Assembly (NCBI RefSeq): GCF_049943125.1
Contig: NZ_CP188040.1
Location: 1,178,001 to 1,242,000, forward strand
Length of the DNA: 64,000 nt
DNA from: JAEXZL01 sp049943125
GTDB lineage: Bacteria; Bacillota; Clostridia; Clostridiales; Clostridiaceae
Direction: 5' to 3'
Made by a program: the position numbers and the translations under genes. This document shows, in pieces, positions 46,546 to 54,472 of the stretch; the stretch's first letter is position 1, and every line of letters begins with the position of its first letter. A model generated the notes under the pieces. The model had not been told where the DNA came from. It searched no databases and saw nothing but the letters and a program-made list of their open reading frames with translations.

Positions 46546-47661
46546 TTAATTTTGAAAGTTTTTCTTTTTAAGGATTACTAAAGGATATTCTGGATCTCCT
46601 TTTAACTCCTTACCACCTTCTATGGAAACATTCTTATCAGTTATTACATAGCTTAAGTGAGAATCATCCCCTACATCGGTAGCCTGAAGAATTATACAAT
46701 TTTTAAGTACTGTATTAGCTCCTATTTTAACTCTTCTGGAGATTACACAGTTCTCAACATGTCCATCTATTATAGAACCATTAGCTACGATGGAGTTTAT
46801 AACCTTACTATTCTTAGTATACTTTGTAGGAGCCTCGTCCTTAGACTTTGTCATTATAGGTCTTGTTTGAGAGAACAGCTCTGCATTGATTTTAGGATTT
46901 AAAAAGTCCATGTTAGTATCAAAGTATTTTTCCAAGGAATTAACACAGCTTAAATATCCTTTAAATTCATAGGTACCTACCTTATATCTCTCAAGGCTTG
47001 TATATATTCCTGTCTTAAACTTTCTGCAGTAGCCTGTTCTTATGCAGTAGCTAACCATTTCTATGAAAAGCTCTCTTTTTAATATATAGGTTTCCATCCC
47101 TACATTAAGAGTTTTCTTATCCCCTACATTTCTTCCTACGCTTAAGACTCTTCCTTCTTCATTAATATTTAAGGACTCGCAGCCTTTAAAAGCCTTATCA
47201 GCGTTGTTTACCTTCTTATAAAGAATTGTTATATCGTTACCGCTTTCCTCATGAGCTCTTGCTGCTTCTGTAAAGTCTATATTATATATCATATAGGAAG
47301 GTGCCATAATCACATATTCCTGATTAGATAGCTTTAAGAAATCTAGGTTTTCCATGAAAGCTTCCATATCATTGCTCTCTGGGGACTGTGTGCTGAAGTT
47401 AAAAAGTCTTAAGCCATATTTCTTTCTATTTAGGTCCCAAGGACGTCCATTGCTTATGTGATCCATAAGAGAACGAGAATTATTCTTTGCAAATATTCCT
47501 ATATTCTCAATTCCTGCATTGGTCATATTTGATAATATAAAATCTATTATTCTATATCTTCCTGCTATAGGCACTGAAGCCAGGGGTCTCCTAACCGTAA
47601 GCTCCATTATATCATCTTCATTTTCGTCCAGGTTAATTATTCCCATATAATTATTAAGCAT
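46546..47661 (-). CDS. glgD: Glucose-1-phosphate adenylyltransferase subunit GlgD
   Basis: A 371-residue non-catalytic partner of GlgC. It keeps the nucleotidyltransferase fold (VPIAGRYRIIDFILSNMTNAG, then SNGRPWDLNRKKYGL; key parts AGRYRIIDF and PWDLNR) and the C-terminal beta-helix (SIIDGHVENCVISRRVKIG). It lacks the GGxGxRL nucleotide loop and the catalytic SGDH aspartate found in GlgC. In Bacillota GlgD forms heterotetramers with GlgC and alters activation. The gene lies 3 bp downstream of glgC and has a strong site, GAGGGGGGAATAACTA. Confidence 0.94.
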   Translation of the reverse strand: MLNNYMGIINLDENEDDIMELTVRRPLASVPIAGRYRIIDFILSNMTNAGIENIGIFAKNNSRSLMDHISNGRPWDLNRKKYGLRLFNFSTQSPESNDMEAFMENLDFLKLSNQEYVIMAPSYMIYNIDFTEAARAHEESGNDITILYKKVNNADKAFKGCESLNINEEGRVLSVGRNVGDKKTLNVGMETYILKRELFIEMVSYCIRTGYCRKFKTGIYTSLERYKVGTYEFKGYLSCVNSLEKYFDTNMDFLNPKINAELFSQTRPIMTKSKDEAPTKYTKNSKVINSIVANGSIIDGHVENCVISRRVKIGANTVLKNCIILQATDVGDDSHLSYVITDKNVSIEGGKELKGDPEYPLVILKKKNFQN

Positions 47662-47664
47662 TAG

Positions 47665-48837
47665 TTATTCCCCCCTCTTCCTGTTATAGGCTTCCTCTAC
47701 TACAGTTCCTGACTTTAACTCTTCCTTAGCTGGTATAACAGCTATAGACTCACCATTTCCTATAGTACAGTCTCTTCTTATCACCGCATCAGGTCCTATA
47801 ATTGCCTTATCTATAACTACATTATCTCCTATTTTTACATTAGGCATTAAAACTGAGTTTGTAACCCTTGAATTCTTACCTATCTGAACTCCTGGAAATA
47901 ATACGGAATTTCCTACGTTACCATTTATAACACAGCCTTCAACCACCAAGGAGCTTGTAACCTCAGCCTCAGGTCCTATATATTGAGCTGGCTGTGATGG
48001 ATTTACAGAGTATATTCTCCAGTTTAAATCATGGATATTAAGCTCATTATCATCTCTTAAAAGATCCATGTTTGCTTCCCAAAGACTTTCTGTAGTTCCT
48101 ACATCCTTCCAATAGCCCTGGAATGGATAAGCTAATAGCTTTTTACCATCATTAAGCATCTTTGGTATGATGTTTTTACCGAAGTCATTGCTGGAGTTTT
48201 TATCTGCAGCATCCTCTTTTAAGTACTTTCTAAGCTCCTTCCAGTTGAATATATAAACTCCCATGGAAGCCTTTGTGCTTTTTGGTTTTGCTGGCTTTTC
48301 TTCAAATTCATAAATAAGGTTATCCTCTTTGGTATTCATAATTCCAAAACGGCTTGCTTCCTCTAAGCTAACCTCAAATACCGCTATAGTTGCATCAGCC
48401 TTACTCTCTTTGTGTGCCTTGAGCATTTTAGTATAATCCATCTTATAAACATGGTCTCCTGAAAGTACAAGCACATATTCTGGGTCCTGGTTGTCTATAA
48501 AATAGCTATTTTGATAAATAGCATGGGCCGTTCCTTTATACCAGTCTGCTCGATTTTCACTTTGATATGGAGGCAATACGTACACTCCACCGTCTCTTCT
48601 ATCTAAATCCCATGGGCTCCCTATACCTATATGAGCATTAAGCTCAAGAGGCTGATACTGGGTAAGCACCCCTACGGTGTAAATACCTGAATTAGAACAA
48701 TTGCTTAAGGCAAAATCAATTATTCTATACTTTCCCCCAAAAGGTACGGCAGGCTTTGCTATCTTTTTTGTTAGAACTCCTAGTCTAGAGCCTTGTCCCC
48801 CTGCGAGGATCATGGCTATAATCTCTTTTTTAGCCAT
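47665..48837 (-). CDS. glgC: Glucose-1-phosphate adenylyltransferase GlgC
   Basis: A 390-residue ADP-glucose pyrophosphorylase that makes ADP-glucose and PPi from glucose-1-phosphate and ATP, the committed step of glycogen synthesis. It has the nucleotide loop MILAGGQGSRLGVLTKKIAKPAVPFGGKYR (quoted in parts: AGGQGSRL, KPAVPFGGKYR), catalytic Asp in LSGDHVYKMDY, the sugar-phosphate site FEEKPAKPKS, and a C-terminal left-handed beta-helix. The ATG at 48837 is preceded by TGGAGGTGTTTTTT; an in-frame start five codons upstream overlaps that site. It is the first gene of glgC-glgD-glgA1 and has a recognisable promoter. Confidence 0.96.
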   Translation of the reverse strand: MAKKEIIAMILAGGQGSRLGVLTKKIAKPAVPFGGKYRIIDFALSNCSNSGIYTVGVLTQYQPLELNAHIGIGSPWDLDRRDGGVYVLPPYQSENRADWYKGTAHAIYQNSYFIDNQDPEYVLVLSGDHVYKMDYTKMLKAHKESKADATIAVFEVSLEEASRFGIMNTKEDNLIYEFEEKPAKPKSTKASMGVYIFNWKELRKYLKEDAADKNSSNDFGKNIIPKMLNDGKKLLAYPFQGYWKDVGTTESLWEANMDLLRDDNELNIHDLNWRIYSVNPSQPAQYIGPEAEVTSSLVVEGCVINGNVGNSVLFPGVQIGKNSRVTNSVLMPNVKIGDNVVIDKAIIGPDAVIRRDCTIGNGESIAVIPAKEELKSGTVVEEAYNRKRGE

Positions 48838-48923
48838 AAAAAACACCTCCATCTTTCTAATCTTTTATTTTTCTGTAAGTTTAAATAATATAATAAATAA
48901 TATATATTATGATTTCAAAATAT

Positions 48924-48952
48924 ATTATAACAAGTGTTTGTGAAAGTAACAA
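48924..48952 (-). promoter_or_regulatory. Promoter of the glgCD operon
   Basis: Reverse complement shows TTGTTA (48947-48952), 17 nt and a consensus TATAAT (48924-48929), giving a leader of about 80 nt rich in A and T. Confidence 0.6.
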
Positions 48953-49006
48953 CAAGAAATATTGCATTTTTTCTGAGAATATAAATTTTAAAATCTATGA
49001 TTTTAC

Positions 49007-49041
49007 AAAAAAACCAACCCTTGAAAACCGCTATTTTCAAG
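49007..49041 (-). terminator. Terminator after zinc-ribbon gene
   Basis: CTTGAAAA (transcript sense, 49041-49034) pairs with TTTTCAAG (49027-49020), followed by GGTTGGTTTTTTT. Confidence 0.75.
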
Positions 49042-49090
49042 AGCTAGCAAGAATCCTTGTAATAAATTCTAAAAAGTTTTTCTTCTGTAA

Positions 49091-49531
49091 TTATAAGGAT
49101 TTTTGTACAAATTCTGAAATATATCCAAGAGATTGTTGCATAATTAACTGATCAGCACTCAATACATCAGCTTTGTTTTCTAAATTATCTAGCCTTTCGT
49201 TTATCCTGTATAAAACTCCCTTAAGCTCTTCCAGTTTTTTTTGTTCATAGGTAATCTGAACACCACTCTCATCTGTATATAGCTTATGAGGAGGATTCCC
49301 ACATTTAGTGCACTTACAGTAAACACTGCTGCTATTTATGTTTCTAAAAACCTTAAAGGTATCGTTATTACACTGAGTGCAGCAAGACATAAGCAAATAA
49401 TCCTCAGAAAAATCATAGGTATATTTTTCTTTACATTCTGTGCACCAAAGGATGAGCTTCCCCTCCTCCATGGAAATAGAGAAGCTGTTTCCACTGCAGC
49501 CTTCCTTTTCACATACTACTGTTCTTATCAT
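49091..49531 (-). CDS. Cys-rich zinc-ribbon protein, unknown function
   Basis: A 146-residue cytoplasmic protein with paired cysteines: CEKEGC near the N-terminus, CTEC (near 30), CTQC (near 52) and CKCTKCG (near 72-78). This pattern indicates two zinc-ribbon units in the first 80 residues. The last 60 residues are predicted coiled coil (QKKLEELKGVLYRINERLDN; key heptads L, L, I, L). I know no function for it. The ATG at 49531 follows AGGGGTGATAACT. It lies 70 bp downstream of the HAD phosphatase gene and ends at its own terminator. Confidence 0.75.
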   Translation of the reverse strand: MIRTVVCEKEGCSGNSFSISMEEGKLILWCTECKEKYTYDFSEDYLLMSCCTQCNNDTFKVFRNINSSSVYCKCTKCGNPPHKLYTDESGVQITYEQKKLEELKGVLYRINERLDNLENKADVLSADQLIMQQSLGYISEFVQKSL

Positions 49532-49601
49532 AGTTATCACCCCTATTATCTATTATGCTGAGAGGGATGATAATATTACTAATTCTCGTATTTTCTTTAC
49601 A

Positions 49602-50525
49602 CTACAGCTTCTTTAATATCCAGTCTGTAAGCTCCACTAAAGCATGCTCTTCATTGCTGCAGATTACATAATCAGCACAGTCCTTAAGCTCCTCCCTGCA
49701 GTTGGCTACTGCAAAGCTATGGCCTGCTGTTTTAAGCATCTCCACATCATTGAGATTATCTCCTACAGCAATAATTTTATCTAGGGAAATGTTCATCTCC
49801 TTGGCCAAGAATTTTAAAGCTTCTCCCTTAGAAACTCCTTCTGGGCCTATTTCTAGAGATTCTAAGCCTCCGGTAGTAATGCTAGCCTTCTTATAATTGT
49901 CTACTATAAATCTCTCAACTTCTCTTAGATTACCTGTAGTATCTGAAATAAGCACCTTATTCCAGGGTCTTTCCCAGGCATCAGCCAAAAGCTCTATATT
50001 TTCATGCTCCTTAACAAAGTTCTCATCTGCAGAATAATAGGTTATTTTTTCTTCTCTCTGAGTTCTTAAAGTATTTTCTGAATGTCTAAGTATGAAGTAT
50101 TTATCACCACAGCTTATTCCTATGCCCACCTCTGGAAATTTATCATAAAGCTTTCTGACCAAATCCTTTATATCCTCTTGAAATACCTTTTCCCATAGGA
50201 CCTTATCCTCTTTAAAATCATAAATCACCGCTCCGTTGTAAAGTATCGCAGGAGCATCTAAGGTGATGCTTTCTAGAACTCTCCAGGTAAAAGATTGAGG
50301 TCTTCCCGTAGCCAGGGTAAATCGTCCCCCCATGCTCTGAAACTTCTTTATGGCCTCTATATTTTCACTGCTTACAAGACCTTGATTGTTTAAAAGAGTT
50401 CCATCCATATCGGAAACCAAAAGGTAGTCAGAATAATTCCTTTGAATTTTTTCCTTCTTTTTTGAGGCTTTGGGTGCTTTGCTTTTAATATCACCTTCTT
50501 CAAATCTTTCCCGTCTCTTCTCCAT
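49602..50525 (-). CDS. Cof-type HAD-IIB phosphatase with basic N-terminal extension
   Basis: A 307-residue haloacid dehalogenase-like phosphatase. Motif I is SDMDGTLL (near 38-45), motif II lies in LATGRPQSF, motif III is the Lys in SKGEALK, and motif IV is GDNLNDVEML. Cof-type enzymes dephosphorylate sugar phosphates, flavin or nucleotide phosphates. The first 32 residues are a charged, Lys/Arg/Glu-rich extension not present in most relatives. The ATG is preceded by AAAGGAGGAAGTCAA, so the extension is translated. Its location between the two glycogen groups makes a sugar phosphate a reasonable guess only. Confidence 0.9.
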   Translation of the reverse strand: MEKRRERFEEGDIKSKAPKASKKKEKIQRNYSDYLLVSDMDGTLLNNQGLVSSENIEAIKKFQSMGGRFTLATGRPQSFTWRVLESITLDAPAILYNGAVIYDFKEDKVLWEKVFQEDIKDLVRKLYDKFPEVGIGISCGDKYFILRHSENTLRTQREEKITYYSADENFVKEHENIELLADAWERPWNKVLISDTTGNLREVERFIVDNYKKASITTGGLESLEIGPEGVSKGEALKFLAKEMNISLDKIIAVGDNLNDVEMLKTAGHSFAVANCREELKDCADYVICSNEEHALVELTDWILKKL

Positions 50526-50708
50526 TTGACTTCCTCCTTTGTATCTTAAAACTACATTAAGAATATTCTATCATTTATTTACCTTAAATAGTGCTTATTT
50601 ACAATTAGTTTCATAAAATTAAATAATTTAGTAATTTAACACCTATATTACAATTAGCATCTCAGCATAAAACTTTATATTGACTTTAAGTAAGTTTTAT
50701 TCTGGGGC

Positions 50709-50737
50709 TTTACAATCGAACATATGTTCGTTATAAT
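50709..50737 (+). promoter_or_regulatory. SOS (LexA) promoter of the Y-family polymerase operon
   Basis: A perfect Gram-positive LexA box, CGAACATATGTTCG (50717-50730), lies exactly in the 17-nt spacer between -35 TTTACA (50709-50714) and -10 TATAAT (50732-50737). Bound LexA would block the polymerase; the operon is thus expected to be induced by DNA damage. The rest of the 50526-50876 gap is AT-rich, and 50770-50860 holds repeated TTTAAATTT/CTAAAT-like words. Confidence 0.92.
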
Positions 50738-50876
50738 GTAATTATTTATAGAACTTATTTTATTCCTAACTTTAAAATCTAAATCATAAATTTTAAATTT
50801 TTATTTTAATCTTAAACTTTAAATTTAGATACTAATCCTTAATTTTAAATTCTAAATTGAAAAAGAGGTGACTTTG

Positions 50877-52133
50877 ATGAGAAGAGGTAGGATAATTTTC
50901 CACATAGATGTAAACTCTGCCTACTTATCCTGGGAAGCCGCATATAGACTCCAGATGGGTGAGCCGATAGACCTTAGAGAGATTCCTTCAGCAGTGGGAG
51001 GCAATCCTGAGACCCGCCACGGTATAATACTGGCAAAATCTCTGCCAGCCAAAAAATATAAGATTTCCACGGGGGAAACCCTTCACTCTGCCTATGAGAA
51101 ATGTCCTCATCTCACGGTGGTAGCTCCCAACTATTCCTTATATATAACCTGCAGCAACGCCATGGTGAGCATCTTAAAGGAATATACACCTAAGGTTCAG
51201 AGATTTTCTGTAGATGAATGCTTTTTGGATTTTTCCCATATGGATAATTTATATGAGGATGAGGTGGAGCTTGCTCATATTATAAAGGATAGAATTAAGA
51301 GGGAGCTTGGCTTTACAGTAAATATCGGTATATCCTCCAATAAGCTTCTAGCGAAGATGGCCTCAGATTTCAAAAAACCCGATAGAGTTCATACTCTTTT
51401 CCCTGAAGAAATAACTTGTAAGATGTGGCCTCTCCCTGTAGAAGAGCTGTATATGGTTGGAAGGGCAACAGCTCCTAAGCTTCATAAGCTTAATATATTT
51501 ACTATTGGAGATTTAGCTAATTATGACAGAGAGCTTATTTATATTAAGCTAAAAAGCTTTGGCCTCATGCTTTGGGATTATGCCAATGGCATAGAGGAAT
51601 CTCCAGTGACAGAGTCTAATCACATAGCAATGAAGGGTATGGGCGCTTCCACCACCATAGCCTATGATGTGGAAAGCAGAAGAGAGGCTCACATGATACT
51701 CCTATCCCTTTCTGAGTCCTTAGGGATGCGTCTTAGAGATTCTGAAAACTGCTGCCGACTGGTTGCAGTTCATATAAGAGGCAGTGATCTCTTGGGTGGA
51801 GGTCATCAGAGAAAGCTCCATACTCCTACAGATTCTACGGAGGAAATCGCAAGAATCGCTCAAGAGCTCTTCGATGAGCTCTGGACAGGACACCCTATAA
51901 GAAAGCTAGGTGTAAGGGTTTCCGAACTCTGCAGTAATGATCTCTGCCAGATATCCCTTTTTTCAAAAAGAGACATAGAAAAGCAGCAGCTCCTGGATAA
52001 AACCATCGATGAAATAAGGCAGCGCTTCGGAACCTATTCCCTGGTGCGCTGCAGCTTTCTCCATTCGGGTATAAAGCCCATGACAGGAGGAGTAGGAGAA
52101 GAGGATTATCCTGTTATGACAAGTATCTTATAG
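50877..52133 (+). CDS. dinB: Y-family DNA polymerase (Pol IV/DinB type)
   Basis: A 418-residue translesion DNA polymerase. Palm motifs with the catalytic acidic residues are FHIDVNSAYLSW (Asp near 11) and RFSVDECFLDF (Asp-Glu near 103). NIGISSNKLLAKMASDFKKPD is the family block that follows (quoted as GISSNKLLAKMAS). The C-terminal 'little finger' domain follows from about 230. The sequence near the active site, with YLSWEA in place of the usual FFASVE, fits the clostridial subgroup. The ATG at 50877 is preceded by AGAGGTGACTTTG. The LexA box in its promoter makes it an SOS gene. A small partner gene follows after 25 bp. Confidence 0.93.
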   Translation: MRRGRIIFHIDVNSAYLSWEAAYRLQMGEPIDLREIPSAVGGNPETRHGIILAKSLPAKKYKISTGETLHSAYEKCPHLTVVAPNYSLYITCSNAMVSILKEYTPKVQRFSVDECFLDFSHMDNLYEDEVELAHIIKDRIKRELGFTVNIGISSNKLLAKMASDFKKPDRVHTLFPEEITCKMWPLPVEELYMVGRATAPKLHKLNIFTIGDLANYDRELIYIKLKSFGLMLWDYANGIEESPVTESNHIAMKGMGASTTIAYDVESRREAHMILLSLSESLGMRLRDSENCCRLVAVHIRGSDLLGGGHQRKLHTPTDSTEEIARIAQELFDELWTGHPIRKLGVRVSELCSNDLCQISLFSKRDIEKQQLLDKTIDEIRQRFGTYSLVRCSFLHSGIKPMTGGVGEEDYPVMTSIL

Positions 52134-52158
52134 TAAGCTTTTAAAGGAGTTGTTATAG

Positions 52159-52422
52159 GTGAAGGTAGTAGCAAAGCCTATTGAAGTGGTAAGCTGGACT
52201 GACAAGGAAGGAAATATTCATCCAATACGCTTTAGATATGAGAATAAGGAAGAGGAGTATGTGGTTATAAAGATAAATCGCATTATTTACAAATCCTTAG
52301 AAAAACTCTGCGGTAATCCCATGATGATTTATCGCTGCTCCACCACCACAGGAGGAACAGAAAGAATTTTTGAGATAAAATATGCTTTAAACACCTGTAA
52401 GTGGATGCTTTTTAAAATTTAA
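52159..52422 (+). CDS. Small protein cotranscribed with the Y-family polymerase
   Basis: An 87-residue basic protein starting with GTG (52159) after AAAGGAGTTGTTATAG. It has a beta-rich pattern (VVSWTDKEGNIHPIRFRY, then YVVIKIN) and resembles the short proteins often encoded beside clostridial dinB genes. I know no experimental role; binding the polymerase or the damaged template is a guess from location. The last codons and stop (ATGCTTTTTAAAATTTAA) are the first unit of a 21-bp tandem repeat that continues downstream. Confidence 0.75.
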   Translation: MKVVAKPIEVVSWTDKEGNIHPIRFRYENKEEEYVVIKINRIIYKSLEKLCGNPMMIYRCSTTTGGTERIFEIKYALNTCKWMLFKI

Positions 52423-52464
52423 AAATTGCTTTTTAAAATTTAAACTTTTCTTTTTAAAATTATG
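52407..52464 (+). repeat. 21-bp tandem repeat across the end of the small dinB-partner gene
   Basis: Three units begin at 52407, 52428 and 52449, with core CTTTTTAAAATTT in units 1 and 2; unit 3 is truncated. Unit 1 includes the stop codon. The 21-nt period keeps reading frame and is two helical turns. Confidence 0.8.
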
Positions 52465-52470
52465 CCGAGA

Positions 52471-52520
52471 AAAAAAGCATGGTATCCTGCTCTAAAGAGC
52501 AACTACCATGCTTTATTAAC
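52471..52520. terminator. Bidirectional terminator between dinB operon and amylase gene
   Basis: AAAGCATGGTA (52474-52484) pairs with TACCATGCTTT (52504-52514), and GCTC/GAGC pair inside. An A7 run on the left gives the T tract for the minus strand. Confidence 0.88.
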
Positions 52521-52558
52521 CTTTTATTACTTATGATAAGGTCCTAAAGAGTAAAATA

Positions 52559-54436
52559 TTAATTGACCTTAATTATCTTAATCCCATAACGCTCTATTAA
52601 TAAAGAGCCCGTGAAATCAATATAAAGCTCTTCTCCAGATACAAGATCCCTAAGCTCTGGATAAGGTGAGTCTGTATTTATAACAAGTCTTCTTGCTTCA
52701 CCACTTCTGTTAATTGCCGTAATCAGCTTCTCTCCTTGATACTCCCTACAAAAGGCGACAACATCCTCCTCTGTATCAATAAAGGTAAGACTCCCCTTCT
52801 TTAATATATCCAGCTCTTTCCTAAGTCCCGTAAGCTTTCTATAATAGTGAAGCATCTCCTGGTCCTCTTTCCCCCAAGGATAGGTGGCTCTATTTTTAGG
52901 ATCTCTTCCGCCCCTCATACCAGCTTCATCACCATAATATATTAGGGGCACCCCTGGGAAGGTCATCTGAAAGGCTATTGCCATCTTCAGAAGTTCCTTT
53001 CCCTTTTCATGATTTCTTTCCTCCAGGAGGGTAAGAACCCTTTCTGTATCATGGGTTCCTATGAGATTCATGGTGGAGTAGAAGACCTCCTTAGGATAGT
53101 TCTCATAGAGGCTCATGAGCTTACGCCTCATATATTCCGAGGAGATATCTCCTCTCAAGAAGCCCAAAAGGGCATCCTTAAAGGGATAGTTAGTCACAGA
53201 GTCTAATTCCTCACCGAAGAAATATTCCCTTTTTACATCGTAAGCTACCTTGTTGGAGGCATCCTCCCAGACCTCTCCAATTAAAACTCCTTCTTTATTA
53301 AGAGCCTTTACCTTCTTTCTCAAAGCCTTAATAAATTCATCAGGAAGCTCATCAGCTACATCTAGCCTCCAGCCTGAGGCTCCTAAGGACATCCACTTGG
53401 AAACAACTGAATCCTTATCCTTTATTATAAAATTCATATAATCATTATTCAGCTCATTGACATCAGGATGATTTTTAAAGCCCCACCAGCACTTATATTC
53501 ATCAGGATGCTTTCTAAACTGATACCAGCTGTAATAAGGAGAATCCTCTGATTGGTAGGCTCCCAGGGAATTATAATTTCCGTATCTGTTGAAGTATATG
53601 CTGTCGGCTCCCGTATGGCTGAAGACTCCATCTAAAACTATTTTCATCCCTAGGTCTCCCGCCTTAGTACAGAGCTCCTTAAATATATCATCATCACCAA
53701 ACATAGGGTCGATCTTTTTATAATCTGCAGCATCATATTTATGGTTGCTGGCTGCTTCAAAGATAGGATTTAGATAAATACAGGTAACTCCTAGCTCCTT
53801 GAGATAAGGAAGCTTTTTAATAACCCCCTTAAGATTCCCTCCAAAGAAGTCCCATCTTACCACTTCCTCTTTAGAATTCTTAATATACATGGGTTCATCC
53901 TCCCAGGTGCCATAAAGAAAGCTGTTTTTCTTAGGGTTATCTATCCTTCCATCCTCATTGCCATTAAAAAATCTATCCACAAAAATCTGATATATTATCC
54001 CCTCTCTGTACCAAGCAGGAATATCAAAGGGCCTATATACTGTAATCTGAAAAGGAATTGGCTTCTCCTCTGTAAGAGTTCCCTCTCCCCCTAGCTTTTC
54101 ATTATTATTCCCATAATAAAGGATCCTTTTATTATCTTCTATAACAAAATAATAGTGAGCAATCCCAGTATCTTGGAGGACTACCTCTGTCCTCCACAGG
54201 CAAAGCTCCCTGTCATTCCCTAGATTAATGGTCCTAGAATCATCTGCAAGCTCTTTATAATCAGCTTTTGTCATCATTATTCTTTCGGAATACCCGGTGA
54301 AATGAACAAGCTCTAAAAATACAGTCTGACAGCCTTCCGTGATAATGCTAAGAGCTACTTCCGCCCCTTCTTCTACTGCTCCAAAAGGAGCTCTGAAGGC
54401 TTCTTCTTGAGAATTATGAAAAGCATAAAAGTTCAT
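52559..54436 (-). CDS. GH13 alpha-glycosidase (neopullulanase/cyclomaltodextrinase-like)
   Basis: A 625-residue alpha-amylase-family enzyme, probably cytoplasmic since no signal peptide is seen. An N-terminal beta domain (about 1-130) is followed by the catalytic barrel, starting AWYREGIIYQIFVDRFFNG. Conserved regions are DGVFSHTG, nucleophile Asp in GWRLDVADE, acid/base Glu in LIGEVWEDA and LIGTHDTER. The lack of a signal and the co-location with glgP suggest it breaks down maltodextrins or the limit branches of glycogen inside the cell. The ATG follows AGGGAGGTACAATTATCG. It is the last gene of the glgB-glgA2-glgP-amylase operon. Confidence 0.92.
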   Translation of the reverse strand: MNFYAFHNSQEEAFRAPFGAVEEGAEVALSIITEGCQTVFLELVHFTGYSERIMMTKADYKELADDSRTINLGNDRELCLWRTEVVLQDTGIAHYYFVIEDNKRILYYGNNNEKLGGEGTLTEEKPIPFQITVYRPFDIPAWYREGIIYQIFVDRFFNGNEDGRIDNPKKNSFLYGTWEDEPMYIKNSKEEVVRWDFFGGNLKGVIKKLPYLKELGVTCIYLNPIFEAASNHKYDAADYKKIDPMFGDDDIFKELCTKAGDLGMKIVLDGVFSHTGADSIYFNRYGNYNSLGAYQSEDSPYYSWYQFRKHPDEYKCWWGFKNHPDVNELNNDYMNFIIKDKDSVVSKWMSLGASGWRLDVADELPDEFIKALRKKVKALNKEGVLIGEVWEDASNKVAYDVKREYFFGEELDSVTNYPFKDALLGFLRGDISSEYMRRKLMSLYENYPKEVFYSTMNLIGTHDTERVLTLLEERNHEKGKELLKMAIAFQMTFPGVPLIYYGDEAGMRGGRDPKNRATYPWGKEDQEMLHYYRKLTGLRKELDILKKGSLTFIDTEEDVVAFCREYQGEKLITAINRSGEARRLVINTDSPYPELRDLVSGEELYIDFTGSLLIERYGIKIIKVN

Positions 54437-54472
54437 CGATAATTGTACCTCCCTCTTTAGTTTAAGAATATC

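Noticed and set aside
46546..48837. GlgD as a broken duplicate of GlgC
   Set aside because: Loss of catalytic motifs is normal for GlgD; its frame is intact and the glgC-glgD pair is standard in clostridia and bacilli.
48909..49151. 80-codon plus-strand frame upstream of glgC
   Set aside because: No ribosome binding site, AT-driven composition, and it runs across the terminator and into the zinc-ribbon gene in antisense.
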